Assembly (NCBI GenBank): GCA_036346355.1
Contig: CM070577.1
Location: forward strand, 17,731,666-17,795,665
Direction: 5' to 3'
From: Rhipidocladum racemiflorum
Lineage: Eukaryota; Streptophyta; Magnoliopsida; Poales; Poaceae
Length of the DNA: 64,000 nt
The notes under the pieces are model-generated. The model did not search any database. It saw only the letters and a program-made list of their open reading frames with translations, and was not told the origin of the DNA. Every line of letters starts with the position of its first letter. The first letter of the stretch is position 1. Shown piece after piece: positions 22,290-33,759 of this stretch. The translations under genes and the position numbers were made by a program.

Positions 22290-23179
22290 GAAGCCGAGAG
22301 GTCAAACATGATATGGACTTTCGACTTTTGGTATTTGAATGGATTGAGATCGAGGAGAAGATGAGAAGGTCAAGCACGAGGAGGCGTTTGGTGTCCTATC
22401 ACGATCGGTTCTAACCTTAAGAATCGGCGTGGGTGAGAAATATGGAGCAAAACATCACTATCCATTTGACCTCAGAACCGACAATGATGAGCCTATATTG
22501 ATAACCATCATCATCATATCGATTTTTTCCTAAAAAAATTAGGAATTGATGAAGATGAAGAGATAGTGTTGTATCATTATGTACCAGTGAAAGTCACTGC
22601 TCATGTAGAATATATCTTTTTCATATCATGTAAATGCAATTAGTTTGACCTTGAAATTTTAATTCCTATATAGAAAGCCTTTTTCCGTACTCTTAGGAGT
22701 ACATACTCTCATATCTAATATACCACTTAAACGAACATGTTATACTCTTTTATCACTTGCGGTATACTCTAATAATAATTCTAAGATAATCCAATTTGAC
22801 ATAGTTGAAAAAAATTTATCAGAACCCTTTATTTTTTACCTATATACATTTCTCCATATGTAAAAGGTGGAACTCAAGTACGTTATGATCGTATTAGAGT
22901 ATACTTGAAAAGATAAAAAGGTATAACAATACCATCTAAGTGGTATATTGAAGGTGGGAGTACGTACTCCCAAGGGTATATATATATATACACACGTATA
23001 TATATACGTGCTCCTACAGCTGGTAATGATCTGAGAATTTTTGGAAAGCTCCACGTCAGGTTTTCATGGATTTTTAGTACTTCGCCAGTTTTCACTAGAC
23101 ATTCCGCCAGTGCACACATGCTATGCCTCCGTACGCGAAGCAGCTATCGATGAAAAGAAAAACCCACATCCTCTCTTTT
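22290..23179. repeat. Duplicated block, copy 2 (empty site)
   Basis: Second copy of 20267-21515, in direct orientation about 2 kb away. It keeps the single TACTTGAAA at 22902-22910, where copy 1 has the MITE, and has an (AT)n expansion near 22976-23006. The duplication is therefore older than the MITE, or the MITE was lost precisely from this copy. Confidence 0.88.
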
Positions 23180-25149
23180 CTGGGGATGCATATATCACGC
23201 GCCTTGATCAAAGTTGCAGAAAGCATTGCCTCGATCGATCATGAGCTCGCAATTAAGCTGGTCCAGCTTGGAGCCAATGCGTTTCGCAATGTTACGATGA
23301 TGATGAGCACCACAACCTCCATTCCACAATCCACAGCTCGTTTTGCTTTAGGCCCACCGGCCATGATCACCACACACATGCATACCATGGCAAAGATGAC
23401 AACCGCCATCAGATGCGTGAGATCAGGGAACCGCCACTTTGGCTGTGAAGATTGAAGATGATGGTAATTCAAGGCATATAGGTCGAAAACACGGTTGTAG
23501 TTGAACACTTGAACTGCCTGGGATCAGATCGTCAGATCCTCGATCGAACTGGCAAACGGGAGAAATAATCCCACCAGATTAGATGCAAGGAAAACCCGGT
23601 GCCGTACTAGCTGGACTAACTGCATGCTAAGATAGTGCCAGAGCTTTCTGAACTTTTCTCGTCTGCTGGAATGATTTCTCTTGTGTTGTGTGTAGCTCAT
23701 GATGGGAGACGATCGACGACAGGGAAATACCACCGGCCACAACCTGCCTAGCTTCTGTCTGAGAAACCTCGCACTCATGAAGAAAGAACCAAAGTTTGCA
23801 GAGCATTGTTGACACTTCAACTGCAGCAATGCTGATTCTGCCTTTGCATGTAGCTCAGCTCGACGAGCCGGACAAGTCTGTACGTGCATCAGGTGTCCCG
23901 AGGTTCCATAGCTAGCTCCAGTCCAAAGCAATGCACGAGAATCTGCGCTATCTCTGCAGTGGTGTGTGTAGGTAGCCTTGGAGTTTCCTTTAATTACTAA
24001 TCTCAGATCTCAAGTAAAATATGAATTTATCATAAGCAAAACATTTTTCAGAGGAAAACACAACTGGCAGTGGCACCGGTCGGTAAATGCCACCATCAAC
24101 ATTCAGTTAGTTACTACTTGCTGGTACGTTTTACTGAATACTTCCTAGTTTCAGGCTTGCAGAAAACAGAGCAAAAAATAGGTAAATAGTCCCAAAGAAA
24201 AATGCAGCAGAATAGCGGTTGATTTGTTGAGGGTATTTCTACTACTCTACTACCAGGTGTAGTATAAGTAAACTCTAGTTAATCTGATCCATTAGATCGA
24301 AAAGAATGAACGGTTCATATTCAATTTAGTGTACCGTAAAAGAGCTCGTATTTTATTGCTCAAACAGTCTAACTGATAGAACATGTGCAAGAACATATTT
24401 GTAGGATAATCAGCGTCAGTCTGCTAGGTGATGTCAGACTGATCTTTAGGATGGTCTGTTCTTGCTGTGTTGTTCTCTCACTGTGTGCATTGTTTCTATC
24501 CTTATGGCAGCAAGTTTTACTCACTTTTCTTCAGTGTTATGTTCCAAAGTTTCTGTTGGAAGAATTTACAGTCTGTTACTAAGGGTCTGCAATAAGTATA
24601 CCATCATATGCTTCACAAGATCAGAATTAACAGCGTTTTTTTTCCCAGAACAAGGAGAACCACAGTTTCCAATTTGTTGGAAACAAAACGAAAATAAACC
24701 AGAGTACATAAAAAGTTTAAATCTCGCTTGTATCTACCCATGGTATCAAGGAGCGAAGCATCAAATAACCGAGCAAAAATCTAGACATGATCATGCACTG
24801 CCTTAATTAGTATCTGAAGATCAGAAATAACCGCATAGATTCATCAAGTCTTTCGTCACACTATAGAATAGAATTTCATCGGAAATGCCAGAAATCATCG
24901 CAATTATTGCTGGAACGTCGTCTTCTTGAAGAAAGTGAACAAAACTTAAGGCATATATCCAGCTGATAAGACAGAAATATTCTTGGAGCAACCCCACTTC
25001 TAGCAGGCACTGTTCAGGCTCCAGACTAGTGCTGCTGTGCCTGTGAGGCTGTGATGCGTGACCAAATGCCAAAACCGGAGAACTTTGCAATCTGGTAAAA
25101 TAAGGCTGCATATTGTACTCAGCTTTCAGAGTTCAGGCAGATGCCTCCT
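23180..25149. other. Low-copy DNA, no gene assigned
   Basis: Several modest open frames occur on both strands. The most gene-like is on the minus strand at 23239-23508, 89 codons with two hydrophobic segments (MAVVIFAMVCMCVVIMAGG and VVVLIIIVTL). Another on the minus strand (23524-23931) has no recognisable domain. I cannot tie either to a family or to splice sites, and they could be chance. The rest looks non-coding. Confidence 0.5.
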
Positions 25150-25399
25150 TAACTCGATTCAACGTGGAGAAGTCATGCCACAAATGCTCTACTCTTTAGA
25201 CATTCTTTCTCAAACTTGACATGAGATTTCTGCCTTCGTAATTCGTCAAGCTGGACTCTAGATTCCTCTTGTAAGTCCCTCAGCCCTTAAATTTTACCCC
25301 CTCGATCAGATGTCCATCATCATTGACTGCCAGATCTACATGGTGATGCAGTAACTGGTCCAATAACATGGGACGAAATGCCTGCTGCCGACAAGTTTT
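25150..25399 (-). pseudogene. FGAM synthase (PurL-type) pseudogene, downstream part
   Basis: Minus strand, continuing the pseudogene at 47573-48040 across the copia insertion. In changing frames it shows HVIGPVTASP, then LAVNDDGHLIEG, then LRDLQEESRVQLDELRRQKS and VKFEKECLKSRAF. This is the order found in plant phosphoribosylformylglycinamidine synthase after its AIR-synthase-C-like domain (family knowledge from memory). Frameshifts and a stop are present, and the C-terminal glutaminase domain is not found downstream. The copia element entered inside a QKL-type codon run; its duplication GTTTT is at 25395-25399. Confidence 0.78.
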
Positions 25400-25666
25400 T
25401 GTTAGTGGTGATCTCAGCATGATCAACAAATTCCGAAAATTTCGGATCTAAACTATCACATGCGCTCTGATCAGAAGCTCCCAACGTATATTTGATTTAG
25501 GTCCCGATAGTCAGCGCCATATATTGAAAAGGAGGAAAAGGCCAAAACTCAAGGTATTAAGAAAAATCGTGAGTTCATCCTCTGCCTAACACACTCAATC
25601 CGATCTAAGAGTTGGCGCTAGACTACCAAAGACCTCTACCGACGCCGAGTGGATCTCTGTACCTCC
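25400..25666 (+). repeat. Copia 5' LTR, left 267 bp
   Basis: Matches 47159-47424 of the 3' LTR up to the GTACCTCC at 25659-25666 (GGCACCTCC in the 3' LTR), where the hAT element begins. The remaining 146 bp of the same LTR resume at 40538. Together they make 413 bp against 414 bp for the 3' LTR. Confidence 0.93.
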
Positions 25667-26691
25667 TAGGGGTGCAAGTGGGGCGGGCCAGCCCACTAAG
25701 CCGCAAGCCCACCCCACAAAATCAGGCCACTAATATGCCCACAAACAACCGCTCGATGGCTATTGGATTCATCCAGTAGCCCGCTGGTCAGCCGCTCGCC
25801 GCATAGCCATCGGCATCACTCCGACTCACGAGAAAAAACCTAGCTCACTAGCTGCCCTCGGCGGTGTCGCCGCCTCCATCGTCGGCGCGACCGGCCGACT
25901 CCTCTGGCAACCGTCTCCTCCGTCGCCCCCTCCATCGTCGGCGCGTCCGCCTCCGGCCAACTCCTCTGGCGACCGTCTCCTCGGTGGTCCCCTCACCCCA
26001 AAATCAGCGCAGCCGTCTCCTTCGCCATCTGCGACATCATCGTCGCAGCTGCCTCCTCTGCCGTGGCTAGGTTCGGTCGATTCCTCCATCATCTTGTCCA
26101 GAAATCTCCTCTTTTGATTTCTTGGTTTTTTTTTCTTCTCTGCTGTGGCTAGGTTCGGCCGTGTGATATTTTGTTTGCGTGACCAAAATCAGTTGTATGT
26201 CAGATTGAATCATGAGTGTATTGTGTACATTAGTCTACATAATAATTTGCAGGGAAGGAAAGATTAGGACCTTGAATGTGTGGGAAAGGGGTCTAGTTCT
26301 TGAGTCCATGTGTGCAGATTATTTAGTAGTAAAAAGAGATATTGTGTTCATCATTCAGATTATTCAGTAGTACAGATGAGACTCTTGTCCATCATTCATT
26401 CTTGTATTGCACTTTGTTCAGTAGTAAAAAGAGATAATGTGTTCATCATTCAGATTATTCAAGAGTACTATGATGAGACTCTTGTCCATCATTCATTCTT
26501 GTATTCATTCTTGTATTGAATTTGTTCATCATTAAGATTGTTCTACGCTGTTCTTATTCAATCTCGATTAGTTGATGACCATACAACTACTTCTAAGATA
26601 TGCGGTTTGTTTAAGTTGGTGTTATAGTTATTAATTGATAATGAATGCCATCTTGCTGATTTGTACTCACAAACTGACATGCATGACTTAA

Positions 26692-29238
26692 TTGATGCAT
26701 CACATTATGCAGGTATTGCATATGGCAGCTCTAGAGGGAAGGCTAGAAGCTGGCCATAAGTCACCGCATACTACACAAGAAGAAAATATTCATGAACAAG
26801 TAGGAGTCTCATCGAGTAGCTTGTCGGTGCTGAAGCGGAAAGCCCCTATGATGAAGCGGCAGAAGTCACAAGCTGTTAAACGGCTAAGGTCACCGGCGGT
26901 ATTGTCAATAGTGAGGTCTCCAGGGATAAGGATCATGCTTTCTCCAGTACTGCAGTCCCAATTTTTGACACGGGAGAGGTCTCCATCTGCGACATCTCCA
27001 TCTATTGGAACTGCGACACGGGAGAGGTCTCCATCTGCGACATCTCCAACTATTGGAACCGCGACACGGGCGAGATCTCCATCTGCGACATCTCCAACTA
27101 TTGGAACTGCGACACGGGTGAGGTCCCCATCCGCGACATCTCCGTCTCTTGAAGAAACAAGAAGTGTTCTTGGGCATGGTAATATTTGAATCTGTTGCTA
27201 TTAGTTTGCCATTTATACTTGATCACGTCATAATATATGCTTTTATGCTAAATAATTTAGGATCTTCGGACAGAAATAGAAGACGCAAACTAAGATCAAA
27301 TATCTGGACTGATTTTGAGCCTATATATGCTGATAGGAAACTTGTAGGAGCTAAGTGCATTCACTGTAAGAGATATTTTAATGCTGCACGAGATAATGGC
27401 ACAAGTACTTGCCGTAGGCATTTAGAAAGTTGTGAGGAAAGAGCTAAATTGCATCGATTGGTAGATCAGATGAACTCTTCTAATCTTTCTGCGCATGCAG
27501 CCACTTTGAAAGAATGGAAATTTGACCAAGAAATCTCTCGACAAGAGCTCGTTAAGTTGATTGTTTTGCATGAGTTGCCATTTAGTATAGTTGAGTACCC
27601 TAAATTCAAGAGTTTTGTGGGCAGTCTAAATCCATTATTTAGACTTGTTTCTCGAACTACCATCAGGGGTGATTGCATTAGTGCATATGAGCAGCAAAGG
27701 TTAGCTCTGCGAGAGGTTTTGAAGAACTTAACATCTAAGGTTTCTCTTACAGCTGATATGTGGACATCTAATCAAACATTGGGTTATTTATGTGTCACTT
27801 GTCATTTTATTGATAATAAGTGGAAGATACAGAAAAGGATCATAAGGTTTACTCTTGTAGAGACACCACACGATGGTAGAACTATGTTTAATGCAATATT
27901 GAAGAGCATCCAAGATTGGCATATAGAAGATATGCTCTTTAGTATTACGTTAGACAATGCATCAGTGAATGACTCTATGGTGACATCTTTGCAAAAGAAT
28001 CTACTTGCGAAGCATTTGCTACCATGCAAAGGTCGGCTATTTCATGGTCGTTGTCTTTGCGCATGTCTTCAATCTTATTGTTCAAGAAGGGTTTAAGGCC
28101 ATTAGTGGTGCTACTAGTAATATCGGGGATAGTGTAAAGTATGTCAAGAGCTCACAGTCCTACTTAAGCAAAGGTTTGAAGAGATGATTGCGCAGTAAGC
28201 ATATTATGTGAGAAGCGGCCTCCTCTTGATGTATCTACTCGATGGAATTCAACCTATAAAATGCTCGAATCAGCTTTGCGATATAGGAGGGCATTTGAAG
28301 CTTTAGCACGGAGGACACTCATTACACACATGCACCTTCGGTTCAAGAATGGGAGATGGCAGAAAAGCTTTGCATCATGTTGAAGGTATTCTATGATGCC
28401 ACTTTAGCAGTATCAGGTTCCAAATATCCTGCTGCAAGCTGCTACTTCCATGAGATTTGGGAGGTGAAGAAAATGTTGGAAAGGGAGTCTTCCAATCCAG
28501 ACATTACCATTGCATATATGGTGCATGAAATGAACGAGAAACTTAAGAAATATTGGAACCTTTCATTCTTGCAAATCTGTGTTCCTGTTGTCTTTGATCC
28601 GAGGTTTAAGTTGGGCTTTCTTGAGTATCGCTTGAGCAAAGGATTTGGTAATAGAGCATCTCGATACCTTTCTGAAGTGAAGAAGGCCATTAGAGAACTC
28701 TTTGCTGAATATTCTGGAGACTCGAACATTGAGAATTATGGAGATTCAAACATTGGGATAATTGTTGATGAAAGTAACCCATGGGCAGATTGGGGGCAAC
28801 ATCTCAGTGAACAACAAAGGAGTAGAGCAAGTGAGCTTGACAAATACTTGGAAGAAGAAACAGTTCCCATAACAGTTGATTTTGATATATTGCAATATTG
28901 GATGATATTCGCCACCAAGTATCCTGTACTCTCTCGCATAGCACGTGATCTATTGGCATCCCCTGCTTCTACAGTAGCATCTGAGTCTGCCTTTTCTACC
29001 GGGGAGAGGGTTATAAGTGACTATCGGAGCAGGCTGACCAACGAAACGGTAGAAGCTCTTATTTGTCTCCAAGATTGGATTCGAGCTGATGGTATATTTA
29101 CTTTCTCCCTACTAAAAATTCTTGCTTATATTATGCTAAATAATTTTTTTTGTGTAATTGCGTATTGATTCCTTTTCAATGTTTCAGATGGTAGTGACAA
29201 CCTTGTTCGTGAAGATAGGGATGGCGATGATCTCCTTT
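26692..29238 (+). pseudogene. hAT transposase (BED finger, RNase H fold, hATC), few frameshifts
   Basis: The N-terminal part (about 26722-27178) is Arg/Ser/Pro-rich with a coding minisatellite. An intron-like gap with GT...AG ends (about 27179-27261) leads into a BED-type zinc finger (KCIHCKRYF...CRRHLESC), then the catalytic region with LTADMWTSNQTLGYL and ITLDNASVND. After a frameshift near 28060 it continues with HVFNLIVQEGFK and, near 28215-28330, RPPLDVSTRWNSTYKML. A second frameshift near 28360 leads into the hATC dimerisation domain ending SPASTVASESAFSTGERVIS near 29010. A last short exon may end DGDDLL at about 29238. About two frameshifts and one stop separate it from an intact gene. 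Catalysis is cut-and-paste transposition in the nucleus. Confidence 0.88.
26971..27146 (+). repeat. 48-bp coding minisatellite in hAT transposase N-terminus
   Basis: Three full units of 48 bp start at 26971, 27019 and 27067, with a partial fourth from 27115. Each encodes RERSPSATSPSIGTAT or a close variant (S/T and E/A/V changes). The repeats keep frame and give an Arg-Ser-Pro-rich, probably disordered segment just before the BED finger. Confidence 0.9.
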
Positions 29239-29653
29239 AATTGATAATTTCAGGTAACCTTGTGTTTCAGCATGCCTCCTTTATTGGTAAAGAAACACAA
29301 TTTTTGTGCGATTGGTATTTTTTTCTACCTGACTGATATGTTGATGATCCCCACAATTTTTGTTTCTGCATGCATGAGTTCTGTAATATGATATGTTCCC
29401 AGAAAAAGGTTTAAACCGCAATGCTAAAGCTTTCTTTAGGCACTGTCATTTGCCTTTTCTGTTTCTAAAAATTGCTGCTCTTTTCCAAAAGCCGGCATTT
29501 GTCAACCCATCCTGAACTAACCTGTGATGATGGATTGATGGTCCCCTTTTTTCAGCCTATGCTTAAATACGCTGGAGGTAAAGATCAACCACCTATGCAA
29601 ACTTATATCAACTAAGCTCACCACGAGTTTTAGACGCATTTTCACTAATTATG

Positions 29654-32027
29654 TGTGACACCACGGATTGTCCTAAACTTATAAAATGGGATGTATGAGG
29701 ACAAAACATTATGAAATATGTCATTCAAGATTAAAAAAAACATATAGTTTGGGTTTTTATTTCGTTTCGGACCGTTTCCGGGTTTTTGGGCCGCTCCGGG
29801 GTTGTGTGGGCTTTGGGGGGACCTTCGTGGGCCAAGTGGTGGGGATTCTTAGGCCCATGAGGGGGTGAGGAGGGGGAGGAAACCCTGCTGCCCTAGAGCC
29901 CTCCCCACCCCATGCGCCGCACCCCCCCCTTGCCCTCCACCTCTCCCTCTCCTTCCACCTCCCATCTTCCTCCTCTAGATCTCCTCTCCCTTCCCAAGCA
30001 CCTCCACCCCTAGGTGCTGCCCCTCCCTTCTCCTACCTTGTGGGCGCACTCCAAGACCTCCTCCTCGCTGCCAAGGTGCTGTCCAAGCCATTGGAAGGAG
30101 TTGCAACGAGGAGGATCGGTGGAAACGGCACGTGGAAGGAGATCGGGAAGGAGCGTGAAGGTTTGATCATCGCTTGGTGATCCTCCAAGAAGGTAATGGG
30201 AAACTCTTTGGGGTGGATCCCTTACTTCTGTAGAGGATGAATGCCATGTTTTTAGATCAAGGGAGGTACTGTTTTGGGGTAGAATCCATGAAATCTAGAG
30301 TTGTATTCACGTTCTGGTTCGGGCAGTTTGGGCACCCGAGCTAGTGAAGGCGTTTTCGCAAATTTAGAGTTTGAATCTGACCGTACGGACTTCTAGGAAG
30401 TTGTAGATAATTTCATTATCTTTCCGTGCATATAAAGAAGTTGAAATTCCGCCCAGCCGTTTAGAAGTTATGCCTGTTTTACCGAGCGCTGTCAAATCTG
30501 TGACGAGATTGAGACAGTTCGTGTTCAATGTTAGATTAAACAACATTAGAGTCCGAATCAGTCTTTACCTATAACTAGAAAAAGGTGGGAAATTTCCTAA
30601 GCTACGCGAGGACGTACTCGTTTAATCAATTTGGACTTCTAGAACTCAAGTTATGATTTTTCGAAGCCGCTGTCCAGAACGGGGCAAATCTGTGATTTCG
30701 GGGTTTTGGTATATCGTGTATTGGGTGTAGAGGGTACTGTTTTGAGGAGTCATTTTGAGTGTGTGGCACGTGTTTGCAGGTGGTGTAGGTGGTGTGCCGC
30801 CGGGAGTGCCCTCAACCTCTCATCACTCCGTTGCCCGCAATTGAAGGCAAGTGTGTTGTGTGGATTGAATGTTGTTTGTGTTGCTAGTGTTGCTTGATAA
30901 TGTTTGTGATAGACCACATTGTGTCTTGCCATGAACTACATGCTATACTTGATATGTTATCACTTTGCCATGTTTTAAATATTGTCGTTGATACGATATA
31001 TTCATGCCATGATTAACATGCTTGATGGTGACAAGTGGTATACATGTTATGTTGTGAATGGGCACCGTCGATGGTCGATCACGGTCCTACATGTTGAGAT
31101 GCTATGTGTTGATATGCAATATTTCGATTTGTGTATATATTGCTGTCCATTGTGCATGCATAGCATAATTTTTATGGCCGGCCGGTGAGATAAGTCATAA
31201 CTAATCCGGATGGGTCGGTGAGAACCGTTATGACTAGTCCGGGCTATTCTTTTGAGTAAGACCTACATCGTGATTCCTTCACCGAGGTGATTGGAAGCGA
31301 GAGATAGGCACCCTCCATCTTCGGGATGGAAGGGGAAAAAGGGTGCATGCCGACGGTGTGCACTCAACCATACCGGTATGAGTTTCCAAGGAGACATGTG
31401 CATTGCATTGCATTAATGAAACATGATGATGTTTATGAGATGATTATATTGATGCTTACAAGATGAATGTGATGCTAACCATGTTGTGTTATGATGTGCT
31501 ATGGGAGAGTTATGATGATGGTTTGTTGACTTAATTTTTGTTTATCCATTACGATACACTTTGCTTTGAGTTTTGAACTCACGCTTGTGTTATGTTTTTA
31601 GGTACTTTGAAAGCGGCATGAGGGAAAAGGGGAATAATCACACATTTTCACGTAGCTCACGCAAGTGATTCCACAATGGAATTGTTTGTATTCATAATAA
31701 TAAAGTAGATGCGACTTAATTCATGTTTATGGTTTAGAGGTTGCTTTATTCCTTTCAATTGTCTCATGATGACGTTGAAATGCGTAAATTGGACTTAAAT
31801 GGTTTCCATGTCGTTTATTATTGTGGTTTTAGATGTTTCACATTATATCATATGTTGCTATGCTTGTATGGTTGTTTGAGATCATGAATAAACAAAGGAG
31901 ATGCTGCCGAAATTTCGGGTTTTAGCATTTACTCCTTTGCTGGAATTTATGCTATAGTTGTGGTATTTAGATGGTGTTTAGCTTATGTTTGGTAGCATTC
32001 AGGCATATTTAATGCCGGGGTGTTACA
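29654..32027 (+). repeat. 5' LTR of Tekay-like element
   Basis: Starts TGTGACACCACGG and ends GGGGTGTTACA. Compared with the 3' LTR, nearly all differences in the first 350 bp are length changes in homopolymer runs (for example runs of G, C and T near 29745-29930), with few substitutions. A pyrimidine-rich CT tract at about 29880-30010 and a splice-acceptor-like TGTTTTTAG|GTACTT near 31600 suggest a spliced leader. Confidence 0.92.
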
Positions 32028-32029
32028 GT

Positions 32030-32041
32030 TGGTATCAGAGC
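32030..32041 (+). other. Primer binding site, initiator Met tRNA
   Basis: TGGTATCAGAGC follows the LTR end (32027) by two bases, matching the 3' end of initiator Met tRNA. Confidence 0.92.
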
Positions 32042-32365
32042 GGGCTGTAGGTCCTTGGAATGTGAATTTTAGTGTTATACCTTAGGATCAACTAAAATGT
32101 GATGTGTGATAACTTAGAAACATTGCATAGGTTGTAACTAAAACTTGCTCTAGGATAGCAACATTAAAACTTTGTAAAAGTATAATGATTAATTTAAAAT
32201 TTTGACACACTTGGTTGCACAGTAGGATGGGAATTTGGGGATTCATCATTGCATTGCGTTGCTTATATGATGAAAGCCATGTTTATGATGTTTGTTTGTT
32301 TGCTCTTGTTTCTATGATGTTGTGCTTATGTTATGTGGTTGACTGTGTGTGCGACTATAGCAGAT

Positions 32366-33450
32366 ATGCCGAGGGTAGAGGCCGTGGACGCCGTGGCGGG
32401 AGGCCAGGCGAAGGCTCTCGTGGAGTTCTTTGAGTCTGTCGCTGAGGGTAGCGTTTCGCCCAATGCTCATGGGCCAGCTCAGGAGGAGCTTCCAGCGGCA
32501 CAGTCCGGGGCGGGGGTGCCCGCCGCCAATGATGACCTAGTTCAGGCTCTGCAGAGGGAGATTCAGGAGCTGCGCCAGCAGTTGCGGGCAGCCCCTGTTG
32601 TTGTGCCTCCCCTGCAGCGGGCCCTGGGCCATTGTGCTTCCCCTGCAGTGGCTCCTCGCTGTTGGCTTCTGCGCCGGGCCGAGGATGAGTCTTCGAGAGT
32701 GGATGACCCTCCGTCTTGACACCTTTGACGGAGCGGGCACGCCGGTCGAGCCGCAGATTAGGCTGCGGTACATGGAGAAGCGGCGATTCGAGGTTTTGGA
32801 GGCGACCTCGGTTCAAAGGGCTCGCTTTGTGGCCTTCCAACCGAAGGGCCAGCGGACATTTGGTGGGAGGAGTTACGGCTGCTAGAGCTCCCGCTCTCGG
32901 ACTTGTCACTTGGGAGGATTTTGGGGCTCGTTCCGAGCCAAGTTCTACCCGAGTCCTTCCTCGAGAGGATGGAGCATACTCGACGACTCTTTCCCGAGGA
33001 AAGAAGTCGGTAGCGGAGTATGAGGCGGAGTTCAACAGCGTGGTGCGTTTCGTGCCGGTATTTGCGGCGAATGACGAGGGAGAAGGCAAGGAGGTTCCGT
33101 AGGGGCCTCAACCAGGAAGTTCGAGTTGTCATGGGGGCGTCCTCGTGACTTCTGCTCCGTGGTGGAAGCGGCGAAGGGCATGGAGCTCGAGTTGGAGCTC
33201 TCCGGGATAAGCAAAACCGGGTGGTTCGAGGGTCCTGCGGCCCAGGTGGGGGCCGAAGAGGACTTTTGGTGGAGGGTGGGTCTTCTCGTGACCCACCTTC
33301 AAGAAGTTCAAGGGAGGGCGAGGATCTTCCTCGGGGGCTAAGAAGCCGCCCCGGCGTCTTCCTCGCGGCGGAGTGTTCGGCCTGTGCCCGGCAGTGGCAT
33401 GATGTGCTTCAAGTGCGGTGGTGAGCACCGTGCTTACGAGTGTGGTTGGA
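32366..33450 (+). pseudogene. gag of Tekay-like element (frameshifted)
   Basis: The start MPRVEAVDAVAGG is at 32366, about 340 bp after the primer site. The N-terminal coiled stretch LVQALQREIQELRQQLRA is in frame. Frame changes follow near 32640, 32880 and 32980. Conserved pieces are LREWMTLRLDTFDG, TWEDFGARS and SVAEYEAEFNSVVRFVP. A zinc knuckle CFKCGGEHRAYEC lies near 33405-33443. Gag forms the particle; this copy could not yield a full-length protein as read. Confidence 0.85.
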
Positions 33451-33759
33451 CCGAGTTGCAACCACTGTGGCAAGCTCCGGCCACATGGGGCGAGTCTACG
33501 GATGAATCCGGTAGCATCATCAAGTGGGAGACGGTGCCTTCTCCTCCCACTCCAAGCGTCTTCTCGAGGATCGGCGCACATGATGGCTGCTCTGTGTCTC
33601 GGCCACCCTTTGCGTGGGCGCCACCACCGCTTATTGGTGCCCGCCGCCGTCGGCTCCTCCTCGGCTACTTCCGCCTCCTCCGGCCTTGTTGGGACACCCG
33701 GCCAGCGTGTCGGGCCCCGATGCCTCGGTGCCACTGGAGTGTACGCCTTGCCGATACCG

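Noticed and set aside
22976..23006. Alternating AT/AC run as a functional site
   Set aside because: Simple microsatellite present in both duplicated blocks at different lengths.
23041..23455. Plus-strand ORF starting MPPYAKQLSMKRK
   Set aside because: It begins inside the duplicated block and continues past its end without domain or codon evidence; probably chance.
25826..26092. Acidic/Gly-rich ORF near the hAT left end
   Set aside because: Low-complexity GC-rich leader of the hAT element; no domain, and the transposase exon begins later.
32355..33734. Long minus-strand ORFs of 244 and 201 codons
   Set aside because: They are antisense shadows of the GC-rich gag of the Tekay-like element.
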